64,000 bases of DNA from contig JASJBD010000004.1 in assembly GCA_030066665.1 (NCBI GenBank), positions 1 through 64,000 of the forward strand. The letters are read 5' to 3'. Below, in pieces: positions 43,143-52,270 of this stretch. The stretch's first letter is position 1. Each line of letters starts with the position of its first letter. The position numbers and the translations under genes are program-made. The notes beneath the pieces were generated by a model, which saw nothing but the letters and a program-made list of their open reading frames with translations, was not told the origin of the DNA and searched no databases. The DNA is from Gammaproteobacteria bacterium (GTDB lineage Bacteria; Pseudomonadota; Gammaproteobacteria; Steroidobacterales; GCA-2729495).

Positions 43143-44303
43143 ATGCCGCGATTCGTGCTGTCAATCGTTACGCTGTCGCTGTTGGTCGTGCTGGTCAGTG
43201 CCTGCGGTCCCGACGGCGGTGGCGGAAACGCGACCGAATCCGCGAGACCAACCGACGCCGCTGCGCCGCCCGTGCCGCAACTGGTCCGCCCGGATGGCAG
43301 TTATCCCACGAAGCCGCTCGAGAAAGACACCGTGGTCGTCAAGGTCATCCAGAATGGTGTGACCAATCTGCAGGAAGCAGAAACGATTGAGGTGGGCCTG
43401 GAGCGCAATCTCAATCATATGAGCAGCTTCGCCAGGCAGGCCTGCAGCGAGGGCGCCAAGCCTGACTTCCTGCTGTTCAACGAATTTCCGTTGACCGGCT
43501 ACTCGACCGGCACGCGGCAAGAAAAGCTGCAGTTCACGATCCAGGTGCCGGGCCCGGAAACGGAACGCCTTGGCGAGATCGCCCGTGAATGCGATACCTA
43601 CATTATTTTTGGCAGCTACGCCCAGGATGACGAATGGCCGGGCCATATCCTGAGCATCAATGTCGTTATCGGGCGCGATGGTCAGGTGGCAGAGAAGTAC
43701 TGGAAGACCCGCAATATCAAGCGACTCACGCCGGGCGCCGAGATTCCGACGACGACGATCGAGAGCGTCCGCGACAAGTATCGCGCGCGCTACGGGATCG
43801 AGGAAGAGTTCCCGGTGTTACAGACCGAGTACGGCAACATCGCGGTTAGTACCGTGCAGCTCGATCCGTTCGTATTCGCGGCATTCGCGATGCGGGGTGT
43901 GGAAATCATGTTCCGCACCTCGACACTGTTCTCGCCCATCGACGTCAGGATGACGGCCTGGTACCACAATTTCTATTCGGCCATGTCGAACATCACCTTT
44001 CCGCCCGACAGCGAAGCGGCGCCGTTTGGTGGCGGGTCGCTGATTGTCAGCCCGCGCGGCGAGGTGCTGGCCGAGGATCCCAGCAACAACGAGAGCATCA
44101 TCGCCGCCGAAATCCCGATAGCGGAGTTTCGTCAGAACCGGCGGATCCCGCGGTATCCACTCGAAGTCGTCGCGCCCGTGTTCGAGCAATACCAGCAGGA
44201 AGTGCCCCTGAATCATATGGACATCCCACCGGAGGAAATGCCGCGGACGCGTGAGGAAATGAGCGACTGGCTGGACACCAATAGTCGCTGGCTGAATCCG
44301 TAG
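43143..44303 (+). CDS. Nitrilase-superfamily lipoprotein lacking the catalytic Cys
   Basis: The 386-residue protein has a lipobox (LVSAC, Cys21) and a carbon-nitrogen hydrolase domain. Glu114 (NEFPLTGY) and Lys188 (YWKTRN) of the E-K-C triad are present, but the Cys position, two before Asp241, is Gln (TVQLD). It may therefore be a non-catalytic relative or use another nucleophile. GGxSLIVSPRGEVLAE near the C-terminus is typical of the fold. It lies 36 bases after the host-attachment-type gene, with GGGAGA upstream of ATG 43143. Confidence 0.75.
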   Translation: MPRFVLSIVTLSLLVVLVSACGPDGGGGNATESARPTDAAAPPVPQLVRPDGSYPTKPLEKDTVVVKVIQNGVTNLQEAETIEVGLERNLNHMSSFARQACSEGAKPDFLLFNEFPLTGYSTGTRQEKLQFTIQVPGPETERLGEIARECDTYIIFGSYAQDDEWPGHILSINVVIGRDGQVAEKYWKTRNIKRLTPGAEIPTTTIESVRDKYRARYGIEEEFPVLQTEYGNIAVSTVQLDPFVFAAFAMRGVEIMFRTSTLFSPIDVRMTAWYHNFYSAMSNITFPPDSEAAPFGGGSLIVSPRGEVLAEDPSNNESIIAAEIPIAEFRQNRRIPRYPLEVVAPVFEQYQQEVPLNHMDIPPEEMPRTREEMSDWLDTNSRWLNP

Positions 44304-44339
44304 ACCCGGACGCCGATCTACGGTGACGACAGCGAGAGA

Positions 44340-44801
44340 TCAGAAGATACCAGCCTCCAGTCCCGCAGCCAGCGTCATGCCCAGCTCCCGGCAGTCGTCC
44401 AGCCAGGATTCCTGAAACCTGCCGACCATCAGCAGCGGCTCGGCGACGGGCTTGAGTTCGAGGCCGGTGACAATCCGCTGGACGCTACTGAGCGTCCCGG
44501 TGCCGTCATTGCCAGCCTTGACGAACAGCGCATACGGTCGCGCGTTGACCTTGTCGAGGCAGGGATAGTAGCTGCGCTCGAAAAAGTCTTTCAGTGCGCC
44601 ACTCATGTAGCCGAAGTTCTCCGTGGTGCCGAATATGACGCCGTCGCACCACAGCAGATCGTCCGGCCCTGATGCCAGCGCATGACCCGCCCTGACGGTA
44701 ACGTGGTCGATTTCCGGCGATTGCGCGCCGTCGATCACTGCGTCAGCGAGTCGCTGCATATTCGGCGACGGCGCGTGGTAGACGATCAGCAGATTGGCCA
44801 T
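44340..44801 (-). CDS. Flavodoxin/NAD(P)H-dependent FMN reductase-like protein
   Basis: The 153-residue protein has the flavodoxin-like fold: LLIVYHAPSPNMQRLADAV at the FMN phosphate loop and GVIFGTTENFGYMSGALKDFFER (core GTTENFGYMSG) at the isoalloxazine loop. It resembles WrbA-like or flavodoxin-family reductases. It probably heads its own transcript, 19 bases upstream of which the glycosyltransferase gene ends on the same strand. Confidence 0.75.
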   Translation of the reverse strand: MANLLIVYHAPSPNMQRLADAVIDGAQSPEIDHVTVRAGHALASGPDDLLWCDGVIFGTTENFGYMSGALKDFFERSYYPCLDKVNARPYALFVKAGNDGTGTLSSVQRIVTGLELKPVAEPLLMVGRFQESWLDDCRELGMTLAAGLEAGIF

Positions 44802-44820
44802 GGGTCAGCCGGCGGGGACC

Positions 44821-45579
44821 TCAGACGGCCTGGCGCCGCTGATGAAAGATGGCTTTGCTGTACTTCAGATACGTGTAGACCATTGACAGATAGCAGGCCG
44901 TGAAACCGGCAAAGCCGTCGAGAAAGCCGCCACGGACGAGGTACATGCGGAGGAAAGCCCACGCGGCATGGGTAAACGGGGTGACCAGGCTGACCCGCTT
45001 GCCGCTGGCGATGATTTCCCGTGCGGCGGTATCCGTGTACTTGTCGATGACCTGCATGTGCTGCGACAGGTTGTCGTAGGAGTAGTGCAGGATATCGCCC
45101 GGCAGGTCCTTCACGATCAGGTCATCGATCATGATCCTGTCATGCGGACTGACGCCACCGTGTCGCGTCTTCTGCCGGTTGAACAGTCGCACCGTGCGAT
45201 CGGGATACCAGGTGTGGTTCAGCCATCGATACACATAAAAAGTCTTGCGCGACATTCTGTAGACACAGGTATCGTCGAGCTGTTCCTTGAGGTTCCGGAG
45301 AGCGGTCGTCAGCTGCGAATCGAGCCGCTCGTCACAATCGACGTTGAGAATCCAGTCATGCGTGGCCTTGCTGGCCGCAAGGTTTTTCTGGTCAATAAAG
45401 CCGAGCCATTCCTGTTCGTAGATCTTGTCGGTGTATCGCCGCGCAATGTCGAGCGTGGCATCGGTGCTCAGCGAATCGACGACGACGATTTCATCGACCA
45501 CGGGCTGCAGGCTCGCGAGACAGTCCTCGATTTTGTCTTCCTCATTGAAGCAAACGATGGTGGCGCTGATTTTCGGCAT
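44821..45579 (-). CDS. Family 2 glycosyltransferase (WaaE/KdtX-like)
   Basis: The 252-residue protein has ISATIVCFNEEDKIEDCLASL, DEIVVVDSLSTDATLDIAR, NVDCDERL for the DXD-like site and TVRLFNRQKTRHGG, the pattern of WaaE-type LPS core glucosyltransferases. It probably transfers a sugar to lipid A-core in the inner membrane's cytoplasmic face. ATG 45579 begins the domain; the frame is open to 45726 without domain content. It lies five bases after the lipoprotein gene on the same strand. Confidence 0.85.
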   Translation of the reverse strand: MPKISATIVCFNEEDKIEDCLASLQPVVDEIVVVDSLSTDATLDIARRYTDKIYEQEWLGFIDQKNLAASKATHDWILNVDCDERLDSQLTTALRNLKEQLDDTCVYRMSRKTFYVYRWLNHTWYPDRTVRLFNRQKTRHGGVSPHDRIMIDDLIVKDLPGDILHYSYDNLSQHMQVIDKYTDTAAREIIASGKRVSLVTPFTHAAWAFLRMYLVRGGFLDGFAGFTACYLSMVYTYLKYSKAIFHQRRQAV

Positions 45580-45583
45580 GCAG

Positions 45584-46033
45584 CTAGTCGGCCAGGTCGC
45601 GGGCAGCGAACAGCATGGTGCCGTGGTCATGGTCGCCGCGCCAGTGCAGCGTAAGCCGGCCCGCGCGGAATGAGTAGCGACGCACCTGCCGCAGGGCTGT
45701 CTGAAAGCGCCGTTCGATCGCATCATCGATGCCGTTCCCGGTTACATCGCCTGTCACTCGAAACCCGGATGCGAGGCTGATTGCCGGTCGCGCCGCGCCA
45801 CCTGCGACGTACGGCTGACCTTCCCAGCGGCCGTTGCTGAGTGTGACCGGCGCCGCGCTGATACCTTGGTACGTGGCGTTTTCCAGCTCGTTCATTGAGG
45901 GCGCGTGGCCCGAGCTTGCAGGCGTAGTGTCTTCCGTAGTGCGAGCTGGCGGTGGGCTATCAGGGCTCGGCGGCTGGCAGGCGACGACGACCGCTGCCAT
46001 ACCCAATAGTCCCAGTTCGGGTAGTCGTTTCAT
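45584..46033 (-). CDS. Uncharacterised lipoprotein
   Basis: The 149-residue protein has a lipobox (AVVVAC, Cys19), a Pro/Ser/Thr-rich linker (about 20-50) and a small C-terminal domain with GDVTGNGIDDAIERRF, which looks like an FG-GAP/EF-hand-type Asp/Asn loop. No family is recognised. Its ATG overlaps the stop of the upstream kinase gene (ATGA), so it is translated in coupling with it. Confidence 0.6.
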   Translation of the reverse strand: MKRLPELGLLGMAAVVVACQPPSPDSPPPARTTEDTTPASSGHAPSMNELENATYQGISAAPVTLSNGRWEGQPYVAGGAARPAISLASGFRVTGDVTGNGIDDAIERRFQTALRQVRRYSFRAGRLTLHWRGDHDHGTMLFAARDLAD

Positions 46034-47601
46034 ACCCTGTCGAACGAACCGATGCGCCGCAGTAATTGCGGATAATCAACCGGGCTATCAGTGTCGACCC
46101 GGATGGCGTGGGGTTCTTCCGCGGGGTCCAGGGCGCGCCATGTTGCCAATTGTTTTTCCAGCACTGCCAGACCGGCATCCGAGACTCCCTTGCCGCGCCC
46201 AGTAATTCGCCGACGCAACGTCTCCGGTGGCGCATGGGTTTCCACGATGCAGTAGGGCAACGCGCGCGTGCGCGCCAGTTGCCGAAACGGGGTGCGCTGG
46301 TCGGCGTCGAGACTGGCAGCGTCGATGACCACGGTGAAGCCAGCATCCAGTACCAGCTTCGCCAACTCCAGCAGGTGCGCATAAGTCTTTGCGGTAGCTG
46401 CGGCGTCATAGATGCCTTCGCCCGGCAAGGCTGCGGCCGACTGCCTGGCGTCAAGGCCGTGCAGTCGCTTGCGCTCGACGTCGGAGCGAATTCGGATCGC
46501 GCCCAGATTCACGGCCAGGTCCAGGCTGACGCTGCTTTTGCCGGACGCGGACAAGCCACGCATGAGCACCACGCGTGGCTGGGCAAGCTCCGTATATTGG
46601 CGGGCGAGTTCCAGGTACTGGACGCATTCCTGCTCGGCGGCGTGTTTTTCACCCGCCGCTATGCCTGGCTGCGTGACCCGAATTGCGTCGACTTTGGCGC
46701 GCACAATGGCGCGGTAGGCGAGGTAGAAGGGCAGCGGTGCGAGGCCCGCGTAGTCGCCCGTATGTTCCAGGTAGCGGTTCAGAAAGCGCGCCGCCAGATC
46801 GGGACGACTGCGTGCCTCTAAATCCATCACCAGGAATGCAATATCGCTGATCACATCGATCCAGCGGAGTTCAGCATTGAACTCGATGCAATCAAAGGCG
46901 AGCGGACGGTCATCGACCCAGGCGAGATTGCGCAGGTGCAGGTCGCCATGACATTCGCGTACGCAGCCGGAGGCCTTGCGGCGGTCGAAACAGTCTCGCA
47001 AGTCCGCGAAGCTGTCCTGGCTCCAGTTTTCCAGCGCATCGAGTCGGGCGCGGTTCGCCGGCTTGTGAATACACTCCCGCAGCGCGACGAAATTCTCCGC
47101 CACGGCCGCATACACTGCGGCAGCGGTGCCGTAGTCAGAACCAGTCGCCGCGCTTTCGATACGGCTGTGGAAATCGGCGATCAGTTCAGCGAACGCGTCG
47201 ATGTGCTCCGCTTGTAACGCGTCCTGTTCCAGCACCCGGTCCAGCTGGGCGGACTGCGGAAACTGGCGCATTTTCACTGCAAATTCAATGGGTTGAGCGC
47301 TATTCCAGCAAGGTTCCGCCGGGCTGCCGCCGATGCCGACCACGTCGAGATAGGTGTCCGGTGCGAGGCGCTGGTTGAGCCGCAATTCGTCGTGACAGGC
47401 GAGCTGCCGCTTTTCCAGCGAGGAGAAGTCGAGGAACCCGAGATCGACTGGTTTCTTGATTTTATAAGCGAAATCCCCGGTCAAAATGATCCAGGAGATA
47501 TGCGTTTGAACGACGTCGAGCGAGCGAACCGGGTGATCGTACAGCTGCGGGTCGAGCAGACCTGCGATCAGGGGAGGGAGCGAGTCATCCGCCGGGGTCA
47601 A
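46030..47601 (-). CDS. APH-like/AAA bifunctional kinase-type protein
   Basis: The 523-residue protein has two parts. The N-terminal half has an aminoglycoside-phosphotransferase-like core (RECHGDLHLRNLAW, about 217-230, and FDCIEFNAELRWIDV). The C-terminal half is a P-loop kinase-like ATPase (LMRGLSASGKSSVSLDLA, about 343-360; GKS Walker A). This two-domain arrangement is common in proteobacteria as an uncharacterised kinase pair; resistance should not be inferred. It is coupled to the ABC ATPase upstream and the lipoprotein downstream through four-base overlaps. Confidence 0.8.
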   Translation of the reverse strand: MTPADDSLPPLIAGLLDPQLYDHPVRSLDVVQTHISWIILTGDFAYKIKKPVDLGFLDFSSLEKRQLACHDELRLNQRLAPDTYLDVVGIGGSPAEPCWNSAQPIEFAVKMRQFPQSAQLDRVLEQDALQAEHIDAFAELIADFHSRIESAATGSDYGTAAAVYAAVAENFVALRECIHKPANRARLDALENWSQDSFADLRDCFDRRKASGCVRECHGDLHLRNLAWVDDRPLAFDCIEFNAELRWIDVISDIAFLVMDLEARSRPDLAARFLNRYLEHTGDYAGLAPLPFYLAYRAIVRAKVDAIRVTQPGIAAGEKHAAEQECVQYLELARQYTELAQPRVVLMRGLSASGKSSVSLDLAVNLGAIRIRSDVERKRLHGLDARQSAAALPGEGIYDAAATAKTYAHLLELAKLVLDAGFTVVIDAASLDADQRTPFRQLARTRALPYCIVETHAPPETLRRRITGRGKGVSDAGLAVLEKQLATWRALDPAEEPHAIRVDTDSPVDYPQLLRRIGSFDRV

Positions 47602-48296
47602 TGCATGTGCTGCAGGTAAATCTGCTCCAGATCGGCATGTGAGACTTCATCTGTGCTCAGCTCCTGGACCAGTTGGCCTTCCCGCATGATGCCAATGCGC
47701 GTGCCGGTTTCCTTGGCACGAAACAGATCGTGGGTTGCCATTAGAATCGCGGCGCCGTCGGACTTCAGCCGCAATAGCAGTTCGGAGAACTCGTTGCTGG
47801 CCTTCGGGTCGAGTCCGGAGGTGGGCTCGTCGAGCAGCAATGCCTTGGCCTGCTTGGCCAGCGCAATCGCGACGCCGACCTTTTGCCGCATACCTTTTGA
47901 AAAAGTCTTCACACGGCGGTCTACTGCATCGCCTTGCAAGCCGACCCGCCCGAAAAAACCATGATACTCAGCGTCCGCATAGTCATGACCACCCAGCCGC
48001 GCGAAATAACGCAGGTTTTCCAGCGCGCTGAGATTGCTGTAGAGCATGACCTGTTCGGGAATGTACGCAAGGTATCGCTTGGAATCGAGCGGCGCTTCGC
48101 TGACATCCAGGCCATTCACAATGGCCCGACCATCGCTGGGGGTGATGAAATTGAGGAACAGGTTGATCGTCGTCGTCTTGCCGGCCCCGTTGGCGCCCAG
48201 CAGGCAGTAGATGTCGCCGCTATCCACGGTCATGTTCAGGCCTTTCAGAGCCTGCTGGTCGCCGTAACTCTTGCTCAGTTCAATCGCCTGCAGCAC
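47598..48296 (-). CDS. ABC transporter ATP-binding protein
   Basis: The 232-residue protein has Walker A GANGAGKTT (about 34-42), a degenerate signature FSKGMRQK (about 138), Walker B ALLLDEPTSGLDP and the H-loop MATHD. It resembles the NosF/CcmA-like ATPases that pair with a six-helix permease; no permease lies in the window, so it is an orphan here. Its stop overlaps the kinase start by four bases. Confidence 0.85.
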   Translation of the reverse strand: MLQAIELSKSYGDQQALKGLNMTVDSGDIYCLLGANGAGKTTTINLFLNFITPSDGRAIVNGLDVSEAPLDSKRYLAYIPEQVMLYSNLSALENLRYFARLGGHDYADAEYHGFFGRVGLQGDAVDRRVKTFSKGMRQKVGVAIALAKQAKALLLDEPTSGLDPKASNEFSELLLRLKSDGAAILMATHDLFRAKETGTRIGIMREGQLVQELSTDEVSHADLEQIYLQHMH

Positions 48297-48300
48297 TGGC

Positions 48301-49734
48301 TTAGCTCCTGGTAACGCTGGGGGCTAATTTCTTGTCATCGGACGCGCGGCGCTCGGCAGCGATATCCAGCCCTGGGGCTACAATTCTAATGACGATTGCG
48401 ACGATTAACAGCACTCCCTGGTACGCGCCTGCGAGGACGAAGGGTGCCCACGGTCCCCAGGCATCGAATACGCGACCGCCGACGACCGTGAATATGAGAA
48501 TCCCGAGCGCCCCGAACATTTGCGCCGTGGCAATGACGCTGCCGCGTTCCTTCACGGGCGCTTCCTGACCGATCAGTGCCATCGACGACTTCGTCATGAA
48601 TCCCGATCCCAAGGTGAGGATGACCAGGTAGGGCAGCATGGAGAACTCCAGCGGCGAGCTCATGATGCGCATCGACAGATAACCCGCCGTGGCGAATACC
48701 AGGGCCACGATGGTTGCCGTCATCCGGTTGACCTGGTCGATGAACCAGCCGAACAACGGCGCGGACGCGAGGCTGACGATGTACATGATTGCGATCATGG
48801 TGCCGAAGCGTGCCATGGCCTGGCCGGGATTGAGGCCCAGCTGATCGCCGGCCTGTATGGCCCAGAGCGCGAGAAAGAGCCCCTTGATGACGACGTCCGA
48901 ACGTGCCGCGAAGGCGCCTGCGTACGCAATGCTTATCCGCGGATTGCGCATGGCGCGCAGCCCGCTGGTCAAGAGCTCCCCGGTGGGCGGCCGCTGCCGC
49001 GCCTTTACCGGCGTACCTGCCTTCAGGGCTGTCAGGACGACGACAACGGTAATCGCGCAGATGCCCGCCATGGTCAGGAACATCACCTTGCCGCCGGTGA
49101 CGGGGTCAACGCCCCGCTCACCGAGCGCGGCCGGGATGCTGCCAATGATTCGGGCCACGAAGATTGTGCCCAGCACATTACACATCGACGTAAAACCAAT
49201 GAATTTGCCGCGCGACCGTTCCTGCGGATAGTCGTTGACGAGCGTCGCCAGGATACCGGCCGTAGCCGCCACGCCGACCGCGTAAATAATCCGGAAGACC
49301 AGCAGATGGGTGACGGATGTCGCAAACGGATACAGTCCCCATCCCAGACCGAGCATGAACAGGCCGAAGGCGATGATTGGTCGCCGGCCGATCCGGTCCG
49401 CGAGAATGCCGAAAGGTACGAACAGCGCCAGGGTGATGATTTCCGTCCAGAAAGCCAGGTCACCGGAGATCGTGCCCTGTGTGCGCCGCGGTATGTCCAG
49501 GTGCTCGGTCAGGATATAGCCCTGCAATAGCGACATACCGGTAAGGCAGGCGATCGTTACGAAGGAGGCGTACAGTTTTGCGACTGCATTGCCGGTGCTG
49601 ATCCCCGGCGCCAGTTGCACCGGGCCGAGGCGGGCGGTCTCAGGGCTTGTTGTGCTTGGCTGCGTCAACGATTTCCGTGTCTTGGTGGCCCCTCGTTCAG
49701 GGTGCACCGATTTCTTGCGACAGCTTCTTGTCAA
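48301..49734 (-). CDS. MFS transporter
   Basis: The 477-residue protein has about 12 helices, with GILADRIGRRPIIAFGL (motif A) after the second helix. The first predicted helix starts near residue 54, so the basic, Ser/Thr-rich first 50 residues may not be translated; I kept ATG 49734, but it overlaps the upstream oxidoreductase's 3' end by 38 bases. It is followed after four bases by the ABC ATPase. Substrate unknown; C-terminal DIAAERRASDDKKL is cytoplasmic. Confidence 0.75.
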   Translation of the reverse strand: MTRSCRKKSVHPERGATKTRKSLTQPSTTSPETARLGPVQLAPGISTGNAVAKLYASFVTIACLTGMSLLQGYILTEHLDIPRRTQGTISGDLAFWTEIITLALFVPFGILADRIGRRPIIAFGLFMLGLGWGLYPFATSVTHLLVFRIIYAVGVAATAGILATLVNDYPQERSRGKFIGFTSMCNVLGTIFVARIIGSIPAALGERGVDPVTGGKVMFLTMAGICAITVVVVLTALKAGTPVKARQRPPTGELLTSGLRAMRNPRISIAYAGAFAARSDVVIKGLFLALWAIQAGDQLGLNPGQAMARFGTMIAIMYIVSLASAPLFGWFIDQVNRMTATIVALVFATAGYLSMRIMSSPLEFSMLPYLVILTLGSGFMTKSSMALIGQEAPVKERGSVIATAQMFGALGILIFTVVGGRVFDAWGPWAPFVLAGAYQGVLLIVAIVIRIVAPGLDIAAERRASDDKKLAPSVTRS

Positions 49735-50692
49735 CTTCGGCGAGAAACTCCGCGTGGGCCTGCAGGCTCTCGCTGACCCGCATCGCAGCTTCGATGGCGC
49801 GGCGTCCGTCCTCGCCCGACACGAGCGGTGTGCTGTGATCGCGCACGGCCGTCACGAACGCCGCAATTTCGCGCTCCAGCGTATCGCCTTCGCTGTAGTT
49901 TTCGTCCTGCATGTCGACCCCGGGTAGTCCCAGCAGGCCGGGTTTACCGGTAGTCGATACCGTGCGCAGGCTCCGCTTTTCGAGATCCACCATCACGTAT
50001 TTGTTGTGCTCGAAGATGCGCATGGTGCGTTCGGATTTCAGGCTGATCCGGCTGGCCACGATATTGGCGATGCAGGCGTTTGCAAACTTCAGTCGCACGC
50101 TGGCGATATCTGCGGAATCGGAGAACACTGGCGCGCCGGCGGCATCCACCGACACGATGTCCTCCTTGAGCAGCGCGAGTATCAGGTCCAAATCATGAAT
50201 CATCAGGTCGAGGATGACACTGACGTCCATGCTGCGTCCCTTGAAGGGTGCGATGCGCACCGATTCGATGAAAAGCGGGCGTTGAATGTGCCGTTGCAGT
50301 GCTTCGACGACGCCGGAAAATCTCTCGAGGTGACCAACCTGCAGAATCCGATCGTGCCTTTTTGCGATAGAGACCATTTCCTCGGCGCTGGCCAGGTCCG
50401 GTGTCATTGGCTTCTCGACAAGCACGTCGATATCGTTTTCCAGCAGTTCCCGGGTAATGTCGAAATGGAATTGCGTCGGGGCGACGACGCTGACCGCGTC
50501 TACTGAACCGAAGAGTTCGCGATAGTCGGCGACGGCACGCGCGCCGTGCTGCCGGGCAACTTCACTGGCCCGCGCCGTGTCTGCATCGGCAATCGCGACC
50601 AGCTCGGCACCGGGTAGATTCGCAATTTTTTCCGCATGAAAGCGGCCGAAATGTCCGGCGCCGATAACGGCCATGCGAACCGGTGACTGCAT
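49697..50692 (-). CDS. Gfo/Idh/MocA-family oxidoreductase
   Basis: The 331-residue protein has a Rossmann N-terminus (MAVIGAGHFGRFHAEKI), the VEKPMTPDLASAEEM motif with the catalytic Lys, and HLERFSGVV. It is an NAD(P)-dependent sugar or inositol-type dehydrogenase; VGHLERF recalls UDP-sugar 3-dehydrogenases. ATG 50692 is used; 50701 and 50728 are also in frame. It is followed directly by the MFS gene and may share its operon. Confidence 0.8.
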   Translation of the reverse strand: MQSPVRMAVIGAGHFGRFHAEKIANLPGAELVAIADADTARASEVARQHGARAVADYRELFGSVDAVSVVAPTQFHFDITRELLENDIDVLVEKPMTPDLASAEEMVSIAKRHDRILQVGHLERFSGVVEALQRHIQRPLFIESVRIAPFKGRSMDVSVILDLMIHDLDLILALLKEDIVSVDAAGAPVFSDSADIASVRLKFANACIANIVASRISLKSERTMRIFEHNKYVMVDLEKRSLRTVSTTGKPGLLGLPGVDMQDENYSEGDTLEREIAAFVTAVRDHSTPLVSGEDGRRAIEAAMRVSESLQAHAEFLAEVDKKLSQEIGAP

Positions 50693-50731
50693 CGTCAGCA
50701 TGGTAATGCCGCAGCCAAACTGCCGCAATCG

Positions 50732-52153
50732 TCAGGTCGCGAGGATCTCCAGCGCGGCATGTTCGCCCGACTCCATTGCCGCTTCCATGCCAATCTCCAG
50801 CCGCCGCAGATGTTCGCCGGCAAAGAACAGGCGTTCGTGCGATTCGAACATTGCCGGGACAAAGCGAGACACTGTTCCGGGTGCAAAATCATGCCGGCAG
50901 CCGCCAATGAGTTCCTGCTGACGCCACGAATGATTCATGACAGGGCGCAGTTTGCCGCGCAGAACGGGCCGCTGTTGCTCCAGGTCCCTGATCACGAAGT
51001 TGGCGCGCTCTTCCGGTGCCAGCCGGTCCAGCGCGTCGGACTTGCGGCCGACGATCACAGCGGTGATCAGATCGCTGTCGATTCGCTGTCGATACAGATT
51101 GACCGGGCCGTCGGACCAAAGTGAGGCTGCAAAGCCATCCTGTTCCCAGTACTCGCCGGCGTCGTGACGCAAAAACACCTGGCTCGTATTGGCCCAGCGC
51201 ATACGAGTGACAGCCTCGGCCTGCGCACCGCGCAATGCCGGCTCGATGGCGATTCGCCGCAGTGACGGAAACGGCGCAGTCGCGATCACGAAGTCCGACT
51301 CGTAGGTCGAACCATCGGCGCAGCGGGTCACTGCCCGCGCACTGGTCAAATCGACCGCTGTCACGCGACGATTCATCAGCACGTGATCGTCCAGCAGGTC
51401 TATCATGCCGGTTATCAGTTTCGACGTGCCGCCCACGACTCGATCCACACCGCCGCTAGCCTGACTACCGGCCATACGGCGCGATATGTCCATCCGCAAA
51501 CCGTCCTGCAGGCTTGGCAGTATCGAAGTGGCGCCGGCGTCTGCCGTGAGCAGGCCTTCATTGATCAGGCGCAAGGCTTCATCCGAGGCGCCAATCGAGC
51601 GCAGCCAGTCGCGCACCGACACATCCAGCGCACGAGCGTCCGGCTCGAGCCAGTCGTCCGGTCGGGCCAGCGGATTACGACGCGTGACAAAGCTCTGCAA
51701 CAGCGCGGGCGGCGGCACCGTGCGTTCATCACCGACGGTCCGGTTGAACTCCGAGACCGGCCAGTCCTCAATCGATATCAGTTGACCCCGCACCGCGAGC
51801 GCAAACGGTGCCACGGGATCGCCCCGCGGCTCCAGGGTCAGCTTCAGCCGGCGGGCAACATCGCGAACACGCGCATACAACGGGCCGATCTCTGTGGCGC
51901 CGAGTTCGGGTGCTTCCGGCATGTCGCCTGATGTGTGGACACGCCCACCGGCACGCGAGCTGCCTTCCAACACCGTGACACGCAAGCCGGCGTCGGTCAG
52001 GAGTAGAGCGGCATACAGGCCGGACAGGCCCGCGCCGATGATCACCACATCCGACCGGTTCGCCGCATACAGGCGCGGCACCAGGGCGGCGCCAAAGCTC
52101 GCGGCCAGGCCGGCGATGACACGACGACGGTGATACAGATGACTCGTTGACAT
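50732..52153 (-). CDS. Flavin amine oxidase with probable Tat signal
   Basis: The 473-residue FAD protein has a dinucleotide motif VVIIGAGLSGLYAALLL (about 28-44), EGSSRAGGRVHT and the C-terminal FFAGEHLRRLEIG typical of monoamine oxidases and polyamine oxidases. An N-terminal RRRVIAGLAASFGAALVPRL looks like a twin-arginine signal, so it may act in the periplasm. The ATG at 52153 starts that signal; the frame is open to 52300. Confidence 0.85.
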   Translation of the reverse strand: MSTSHLYHRRRVIAGLAASFGAALVPRLYAANRSDVVIIGAGLSGLYAALLLTDAGLRVTVLEGSSRAGGRVHTSGDMPEAPELGATEIGPLYARVRDVARRLKLTLEPRGDPVAPFALAVRGQLISIEDWPVSEFNRTVGDERTVPPPALLQSFVTRRNPLARPDDWLEPDARALDVSVRDWLRSIGASDEALRLINEGLLTADAGATSILPSLQDGLRMDISRRMAGSQASGGVDRVVGGTSKLITGMIDLLDDHVLMNRRVTAVDLTSARAVTRCADGSTYESDFVIATAPFPSLRRIAIEPALRGAQAEAVTRMRWANTSQVFLRHDAGEYWEQDGFAASLWSDGPVNLYRQRIDSDLITAVIVGRKSDALDRLAPEERANFVIRDLEQQRPVLRGKLRPVMNHSWRQQELIGGCRHDFAPGTVSRFVPAMFESHERLFFAGEHLRRLEIGMEAAMESGEHAALEILAT

Positions 52154-52270
52154 GTCCTCGTGCAATGACAGGGAATGGTCACGACGTTGCCGGACGCAGC
52201 TGACGTGGTCAAGGGCTCTGATAGACTGCGGCGCCGCAGAATCATGCTGACCACGGCTGGAGTTTTCCGT

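Noticed and set aside
46030-47601. Aminoglycoside resistance gene
   Set aside because: The APH-like half is fused to a P-loop domain in a widespread chromosomal form; nothing links it to antibiotic resistance.
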